In this document: one piece after another, positions 14,548 through 18,738 of the stretch
Layout of the letters: each line of letters begins with the position of its first letter
How positions within the stretch are numbered: the first letter of the stretch is position 1
DNA from: CALSMU01 sp963926405
GTDB taxonomy: Bacteria > Bacteroidota > Bacteroidia > Flavobacteriales_D > Parvicellaceae
Direction of reading: 5' to 3'
Length of the DNA: 18,738 nucleotides
NCBI GenBank assembly: GCA_963926405.1
Contig: CAWUXI010000039.1
Location: 1 to 18,738, forward strand
Program-made: the position numbers and the translations under genes
Notes under the pieces: model-generated
Databases searched by the model: none
The model's input: the letters and a program-made list of their open reading frames with translations, nothing else
What the model was told of the DNA's origin: nothing

Positions 14548-14922
14548 TTATAAATCATCAAAGCTGACATCGGTAAACCCTCCGCTACTGTTTTCAGGTT
14601 TTGACTCTTCACTATTTTCATTAAAATCATCACTTTTTAGATTTGGGTATTCTCCAGATCCTTTTAGTGTTGAGATAGCTTCTAGTGCTTCTCTAAAACC
14701 TTCTTCGAACTTGTCAAAATCTTCCTTATACAAAAACAATTTATGTTTTTCGAAAAAGAATTTTCCATCATCATTAAACCTTTTTTTACTTTCGGTAATT
14801 GTTAAATAAAGGTCTTTTCCTTTTGTCGATTTTACATCGAAAAAATAAGTTCTTTTACCTGCTCTTACAGATTTTGAAAATATTTCATCTCTATAACTTT
14901 CTTGTTCCTTTCCTTCTTCCAT
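14548..14922 (-). CDS. PUR-alpha-like DUF3276 protein
   Basis: The 124-residue protein has a single PUR-alpha-type repeat, as in Borrelia and Bacteroidota homologues. The segment EIFSKSVRAGKRTYFFDVKSTKGKDLYLTITESKKRF carries the strands and basic residues that bind single-stranded DNA or RNA, followed by FEKHKLFLYKEDFDKFEEGFREAL. The C-terminal 35 residues (SGEYPNLKSDD... ending in SFDDL) are acidic and probably disordered. A role as a small nucleic-acid-binding regulator is known for the Borrelia relative; here it is inferred. The ATG at 14922 is preferred to an upstream TTG because it begins directly before the conserved region and follows a good promoter. It lies downstream of the ABC exporter on the same strand but has its own promoter. 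Confidence 0.88.
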   Translation of the reverse strand: MEEGKEQESYRDEIFSKSVRAGKRTYFFDVKSTKGKDLYLTITESKKRFNDDGKFFFEKHKLFLYKEDFDKFEEGFREALEAISTLKGSGEYPNLKSDDFNENSEESKPENSSGGFTDVSFDDL

Positions 14923-14946
14923 TATTGAAATATGAGTTATTACTAA

Positions 14947-14975
14947 CAAAATTAAGCTTATTTGCGTAGCATCAA
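14947..14975 (-). promoter_or_regulatory. Promoter of the PUR-alpha-like gene
   Basis: On the minus strand TTG (14973-14975), an 18-base spacer and TAATTTTG (14947-14954) give an exact match to the Bacteroidota promoter pattern, 24 bases before the ATG at 14922. It makes the start there convincing. Confidence 0.65.
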
Positions 14976-15049
14976 AAAATAAAGAGATATTAATGCGCAG
15001 TAATCAAGTGTTTAAACGCTAAATAATGGCAGCTTATCGAAACAATATC

Positions 15050-16816
15050 TCAATTCGATTTTTCCTCAAGTAGTTGTTTTTTAAACGTTGTTGAATAATA
15101 TCCCTTATTGTTAATGAGTTCAGAATGTGTTCCTTTTTCAGAAATAAACCCATTGTCCAACACAATAATGTAATCAGCATTTTTAATGGAAGAAATTCGA
15201 TGACTGATAATTATTGATGTCTTGTTGTTCATTATCTCCTTTAAATTAGAGAGTATAGCTTCTTCCGTCTTTGTATCCACCGCAGATAGGCAGTCATCAA
15301 AAATTAAAATTTCAGGGTTATTGACTATTGCCCTCGCAATCGAAATACGTTGCTTTTGACCACCGGATAAGGTAATTCCTCGTTCTCCAATAACTGTGTC
15401 AAAACCTTGTTCGAATTGAATTATGTTATCATATACGGCAGCTTTTTTGGCCGCAATTTCGACTTCATTATTATTCGATTTACCTGATTTATTTCCAAAA
15501 GCTATATTGTTGGCTATTGTATCAGAAAACAGAAAGACTTCTTGTGGGACGTAACCAATGTTAGTCCGAAGAGATTTTTTTTGAATACTTTTCACGTTCA
15601 TTCCATTAATAGAAACTTCTCCAGTAGAAACGTCAAATAAGCGGCATATAAGATTGGCTAACGTAGATTTTCCTGAACCTGTTTTTCCTGTTATAGCTAA
15701 TGTTTTTCCTTTTTCAATTTCAAAGGATACATTTTTTAAAGCTTCTGTATTAGTGTTGGAATAGGTAAAACAAACATTGTCAAAAATAATTTTCCCGCTT
15801 TTGAATTCAATAGAATTTTCCTGGTCAGTAATTTCTGGGTTTTCTTGAAGGAATTCGTTTACTCTTTTTTGAGATGCAGCTGCTCGTTGTATTAGTGATG
15901 TTACCCAACCTATTGATGCAATTGGCCAAGTAAGCATGTTAATGTAGAAAATGAATTGTAAAATCTCACCAATACTTAATTCACCATTTATGGATTTTAA
16001 TCCACCGAAATAAACAATAATTACGGTGCTCAGTCCAATAAGAGAAACTATTACAGGAATAAATAATGCGTTTGTTTTAGCTAGATTTAATGACGCCATT
16101 TTATAATTCCTACTCTCTTGCTCAAATTCATTTTTAAAAAAATATTCTCTGTTATAAGCTTTAAGAACTCTAATTCCTGAAAAAGTTTCTTGCACGAAAG
16201 TGGATAATTTTGACTGCTGGATTTGGGTTACTTCACTTTTTTTGTTGATTCGATAACTTACCTTGTAAACGAGAAGCGACATTATTGGTAATGGAATCAA
16301 CACATATAAAGTTAATAGAGGGCTGATTTTTATCATGAATGACACGACCATAATAATTAATACAACTACATTAATTGTGTACATTATAGCGGGCCCAAGA
16401 TACATTCTAACCTTGCCAACATCTTCACTAATTCTATTCATTAGATCACCTGTGTTATTGCGTTTGTAAAAAGACATGCTGAGCCTTTGGTATTTATCGT
16501 AGATTTCATTTTTTAAATCATATTCAATTAATCGTGACATGATAATTATGGTTTGTCTAGTCAAGAATAGAAATACTCCGTTTGATAAAGCATATAACAT
16601 GAACAGAAGACCTAGGTTAATTGCTATAGATGCAATATCTTCAGAAGTATAGCTTTCAATATTGTCTAAAACACGTTTGATTGAATTGGTAGCGTCTTTT
16701 AATATCTCCGGCATTAGCACAATAAATATATTGGAAACAATAATGAAAAGGGTGCCTAAAAGTAATCGTCCTTTATATTTGAATAAATATTTATTTAAGT
16801 ATGCTAATTCTTTCAT
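15050..16816 (-). CDS. ABC exporter half-transporter (MsbA/MdlB-like permease-ATPase)
   Basis: The 588-residue protein has an N-terminal type 1 exporter domain with six membrane helices (about 15-300), including the coupling region FYKRNNTGDLMNRISEDV. The ATPase domain follows (about 340-588): Walker A GKTGSGKST (377-385), Q-loop Q425, signature LSGGQ (483-487), Walker B ILIFDD (503-508), D-loop SAVD and switch histidine H539. It should sit in the inner membrane as a dimer and move lipids, drugs or peptides outwards; the substrate is unknown. The catalytic base after Walker B is aspartate (D508) rather than the usual glutamate, as in some heterodimer subunits. A partner is not encoded next to it. 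It is divergent from the leucine dehydrogenase gene. Confidence 0.9.
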   Translation of the reverse strand: MKELAYLNKYLFKYKGRLLLGTLFIIVSNIFIVLMPEILKDATNSIKRVLDNIESYTSEDIASIAINLGLLFMLYALSNGVFLFLTRQTIIIMSRLIEYDLKNEIYDKYQRLSMSFYKRNNTGDLMNRISEDVGKVRMYLGPAIMYTINVVVLIIMVVSFMIKISPLLTLYVLIPLPIMSLLVYKVSYRINKKSEVTQIQQSKLSTFVQETFSGIRVLKAYNREYFFKNEFEQESRNYKMASLNLAKTNALFIPVIVSLIGLSTVIIVYFGGLKSINGELSIGEILQFIFYINMLTWPIASIGWVTSLIQRAAASQKRVNEFLQENPEITDQENSIEFKSGKIIFDNVCFTYSNTNTEALKNVSFEIEKGKTLAITGKTGSGKSTLANLICRLFDVSTGEVSINGMNVKSIQKKSLRTNIGYVPQEVFLFSDTIANNIAFGNKSGKSNNNEVEIAAKKAAVYDNIIQFEQGFDTVIGERGITLSGGQKQRISIARAIVNNPEILIFDDCLSAVDTKTEEAILSNLKEIMNNKTSIIISHRISSIKNADYIIVLDNGFISEKGTHSELINNKGYYSTTFKKQLLEEKSN

Positions 16817-16917
16817 TTATTACTTCTCTAATACAGTCGTTAAACTCCTCTTTTTAGTAGATAAACAATGAAAAAAAGTCAACTTAATTATTTAATAAAA
16901 CAAATGGTTTCTTTCAC

Positions 16918-16950
16918 TTGTTTATGCTATTTTTGTCCTTCCTAGATTTG
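16918..16950 (+). promoter_or_regulatory. Candidate promoter of the leucine dehydrogenase-nusB operon
   Basis: TTG (16918-16920), a 22-base spacer and TAGATTTG (16943-16950) fit the Bacteroidota consensus. A second exact -7 element, TATTTTTG (16928-16935), lies inside the spacer. A GGAGGAG follows at 16950-16956 but is 34 bases from the ATG at 16991, too far for a normal ribosome binding site. Confidence 0.5.
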
Positions 16951-16990
16951 GAGGAGCAAAAGTAATTATTCATAGCGTAATATAAGCAAA

Positions 16991-17046
16991 ATGGAAGTGA
17001 AAGATATTTCAGGAGTTATAACAGCTGGTTCAAGTGTTTTATCGCA
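16991..17046 (+). other. Apparent original 5' end of the leucine dehydrogenase gene, out of frame
   Basis: An ATG here opens a 37-codon frame that ends at 17104. Its first residues, MEVKDISGVITAGSSVLSQ, look like the N-terminus of Bacteroidota relatives of the dehydrogenase, which typically read like xxVFGQ directly before the residues preceding HEQ. Reading SSVLSQ from this frame and then MQSMGHEQ from the next frame restores that alignment without a gap. The two frames differ by one missing base near 17044-17047. After the break this frame encodes unrelated residues to the stop. Confidence 0.6.
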
Positions 17047-18078
17047 ATGCAAAGCATGGGTCATGAACAAGTGTTATTTTGTCAGGACCAGGAAGTTGGA
17101 TTAAAAGCAATAATTGCTATTCATAATACTGTTTGTGGTCCATCTTTGGGAGGGACACGAATGTGGAATTATGCTTCTGATGAAGAAGCATTAAATGATG
17201 TTCTTCGCCTTTCAAGAGGTATGACTTATAAGAACGCAATATCGGGTCTTGATTTAGGAGGAGGAAAAGCTGTAATAATTGGTGATTCAAGAAAGGACAA
17301 ATCCGAGGCTCTTATGAGAAGATTTGGGCAATTTGTTGATTCACTAGGAGGAAAATATATTACTGCAGAAGATGTTGGCATCTCTCCTCAAGATATGTCG
17401 TGGGTTTCTATGGAAACAAAACATGTTGCAGGTTTGCCTGGAAAGAGTGGGGATCCATCTCCAGTTACTGCCTATGGTGTATATATGGGAATGAAAGCTA
17501 GTGCTAAAATTCAGTTTGGATCTGATTCATTAGCAGGAAAGAAAATTGCTGTACAAGGTGTAGGTCATGTTGGAGAATATTTAGTAGGACATTTACAAAA
17601 GGAAGGAGCTGAAATTTATATTTCTGATATTCACGAAGAAACATTGCGTAGAGTTTCAAAGGAATATGGAGCTATTGTTGTTGGATTGGATGCCATCTAT
17701 GACATTGATATGGATATTTATGCTCCTTGTGCTCTAGGGGCAACAGTGAATGATGATACTTTGAGAAGATTAAAATGTTCAATTATCGCTGGGGCTGCTA
17801 ATAATCAGTTAGCGAATGAGTCAGTGCATGGTGCGAAGGTAATTGAAATGGGGATGATTTATGCACCCGATTATTTGATAAATGCTGGCGGAGTTATGAA
17901 TTGTGCAGGAGAAGTTTACAACATAGATAATGAAAAAGTCATGTCAATGGCTGAAAATATTTACCATACAACGATAGCGATTATTACAAAGTCAAGAGAT
18001 GAGGGTATACCTTCTTATTTGGCTGCTAATAAAATGGCGGAAGAGAGAATAGCAAGTTTGAAAAAGGTCAAGAAATAA
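17047..18078 (+). CDS. ldh: Leucine dehydrogenase-like amino-acid dehydrogenase, 5' end apparently frameshifted
   Basis: The intact frame encodes 343 residues closely resembling leucine dehydrogenase of the Glu/Leu/Phe/Val family, which deaminates branched-chain amino acids to 2-oxo acids with NAD+ in the cytoplasm. Seen are GLKAIIAIHNTVCGPSLGGTRMW, RGMTYKNAISGLDLGGGKAVIIGD with substrate-binding K62 and catalytic K74, KYITAEDVG, the NAD-binding GVGHVGEYL, DIYAPCALGATVNDDT and IAGAANNQL. Exact substrate is inferred. The ATG at 17047 gives a protein some 19 residues shorter than expected; those residues are encoded in another frame upstream. No catalytic residue is lost, so it may still work. 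The stop overlaps the nusB start by one base. Confidence 0.88.
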   Translation: MQSMGHEQVLFCQDQEVGLKAIIAIHNTVCGPSLGGTRMWNYASDEEALNDVLRLSRGMTYKNAISGLDLGGGKAVIIGDSRKDKSEALMRRFGQFVDSLGGKYITAEDVGISPQDMSWVSMETKHVAGLPGKSGDPSPVTAYGVYMGMKASAKIQFGSDSLAGKKIAVQGVGHVGEYLVGHLQKEGAEIYISDIHEETLRRVSKEYGAIVVGLDAIYDIDMDIYAPCALGATVNDDTLRRLKCSIIAGAANNQLANESVHGAKVIEMGMIYAPDYLINAGGVMNCAGEVYNIDNEKVMSMAENIYHTTIAIITKSRDEGIPSYLAANKMAEERIASLKKVKK

Positions 18079-18738
18079 TGTTAAATAGAAGACATTTAAG
18101 AATTAAAGTACTACAAGCGTTGTACGCATATTCATTATCCAAAAATGAAAATATAGTTGCAGGGGAAAAAGAGTTATTGCACAGTGTTAATAAGATGTAT
18201 GATATGTATATCTACTTTTTGTTAATATTTGATGATCTTTCAAATTTTGCAAATATCCGAATCGAAGATGCGAAAAGAAAAAGAATTCCAACGGAGGAAA
18301 ATTTAAACCCAAATATGCGATTTGTTGACAATAAGTTAATTGCGCAACTTAGAGGAAATATTTCTTTGAAAAAAGCATCAGAAAAAACATCCATCAATTG
18401 GGTAGGTGATGTAGAACAGGATATGCTCAAGAAAATGTTTATTTATTTGAGTGGAACGGATATGTTTTTAGATTATATGCAGAAAGAGTCTTCTGATTAT
18501 AAATCGGATAAAAATTTCATAATACAGTTATTTAAAAAAGAGATTTGCAATTTCGAATTGATGCATAATTTCTTTGAAGATAGAAGTATTTACTGGCAAG
18601 ATGATATGGATCACATCTGTTCAATGGTGCTTAAAACTCTAAAGTCATTTGAAGAAGACTCGGCCGAATTTTGCCCAATATCAGAATTGTATAAAGATGA
18701 TGAAAAAGACTACATTATTCAGTTGTTTCATAAATCAG
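18078..18738 (+). CDS. nusB: Transcription antitermination factor NusB, C-terminal end outside window
   Basis: An open frame starts with the ATG at 18078, which shares its A with the stop of the dehydrogenase gene (TAATG), and runs off the window after 220 codons. The first residues, MLNRRHLRIKVLQALYAYSLS, are the NusB first helix (RR..R...LQ.LY). The rest is helical and reads like the long NusB of Bacteroidota (about 300 residues, about twice the size of E. coli NusB), with KRKRIPTEENLNPNMRFVDNK and the INWVGD segment. NusB binds NusE and boxA RNA to support antitermination on rRNA operons. The one-base overlap implies coupled translation with the dehydrogenase gene. Confidence 0.88.
   Translation, partial: MLNRRHLRIKVLQALYAYSLSKNENIVAGEKELLHSVNKMYDMYIYFLLIFDDLSNFANIRIEDAKRKRIPTEENLNPNMRFVDNKLIAQLRGNISLKKASEKTSINWVGDVEQDMLKKMFIYLSGTDMFLDYMQKESSDYKSDKNFIIQLFKKEICNFELMHNFFEDRSIYWQDDMDHICSMVLKTLKSFEEDSAEFCPISELYKDDEKDYIIQLFHKS

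Noticed and set aside
14923..14949. Upstream TTG start for the PUR-alpha-like gene
   Set aside because: It overlaps the promoter -7 element at 14947-14954, so the transcript cannot contain it; the ATG at 14922 fits.
17020..17050. Programmed -1 ribosomal frameshift in the leucine dehydrogenase gene
   Set aside because: No canonical slippery heptamer and no obvious downstream stimulatory structure; a lost base is the simpler explanation.

Overview
The window reads as a low-GC chromosomal segment of a Bacteroidota bacterium, most likely order Flavobacteriales in the Cryomorphaceae or Crocinitomicaceae neighbourhood. The grounds are the protein families (DUF5683 next to parA/parB, PUR-alpha-like DUF3276, a long Bacteroidota-type NusB), signal peptides ending in SQ, and several copies of the phylum's promoter pattern TTG-N(17-23)-TAnnTTTG. 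It looks like core chromosome: no insertion sequence, phage gene, CRISPR array, tRNA or rRNA was seen, and no gene-free stretch exceeds about 250 bases.

Layout. 1-111 (-) is the start of a lipoprotein gene cut by the window edge; 213-1169 (-) is a Gfo/Idh/MocA dehydrogenase. Divergent from it, a (+) operon of pcm (protein repair), an outer-membrane barrel and an sseA-type sulfurtransferase runs from 1309 to 3485. smpB (3634-4086, -) and a secreted VIT/VWA protein (4193-6379, +) diverge from each other. A tightly coupled pair, a DUF445 membrane protein followed by a Dus tRNA-dihydrouridine synthase, occupies 6403-8599 (-). A lipocalin-like lipoprotein follows at 8673-9143 (+).

A (-) cluster at 9242-13226 holds parA, parB, a DUF5683 protein and a flavin disulfide-reductase-fold enzyme that lacks both redox cysteines. 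Divergent from parA is a two-gene unit of an NAD(P)H-dependent FMN reductase and an acidic protein of unknown function that looks internally duplicated. It ends in a strong bidirectional terminator, which faces a PUR-alpha-like gene (14548-14922, -) that sits downstream of an ABC exporter (15050-16816, -). The right edge carries a leucine-dehydrogenase-like gene, apparently with a one-base frameshift near its start, overlapping by one base with nusB, which runs off the window.

Most of the region is housekeeping: chromosome segregation, trans-translation, tRNA modification, protein repair, amino-acid catabolism and antitermination. I found no convincing new multi-gene system. The points most worth checking are the cysteine-less flavoprotein with a C-terminal cysteine cluster (9242-10735), the frameshift at the start of the leucine dehydrogenase gene (about 17041-17047), two promoters that predict leaderless or nearly leaderless mRNAs, and the duplicated DUF445 protein coupled to dus.
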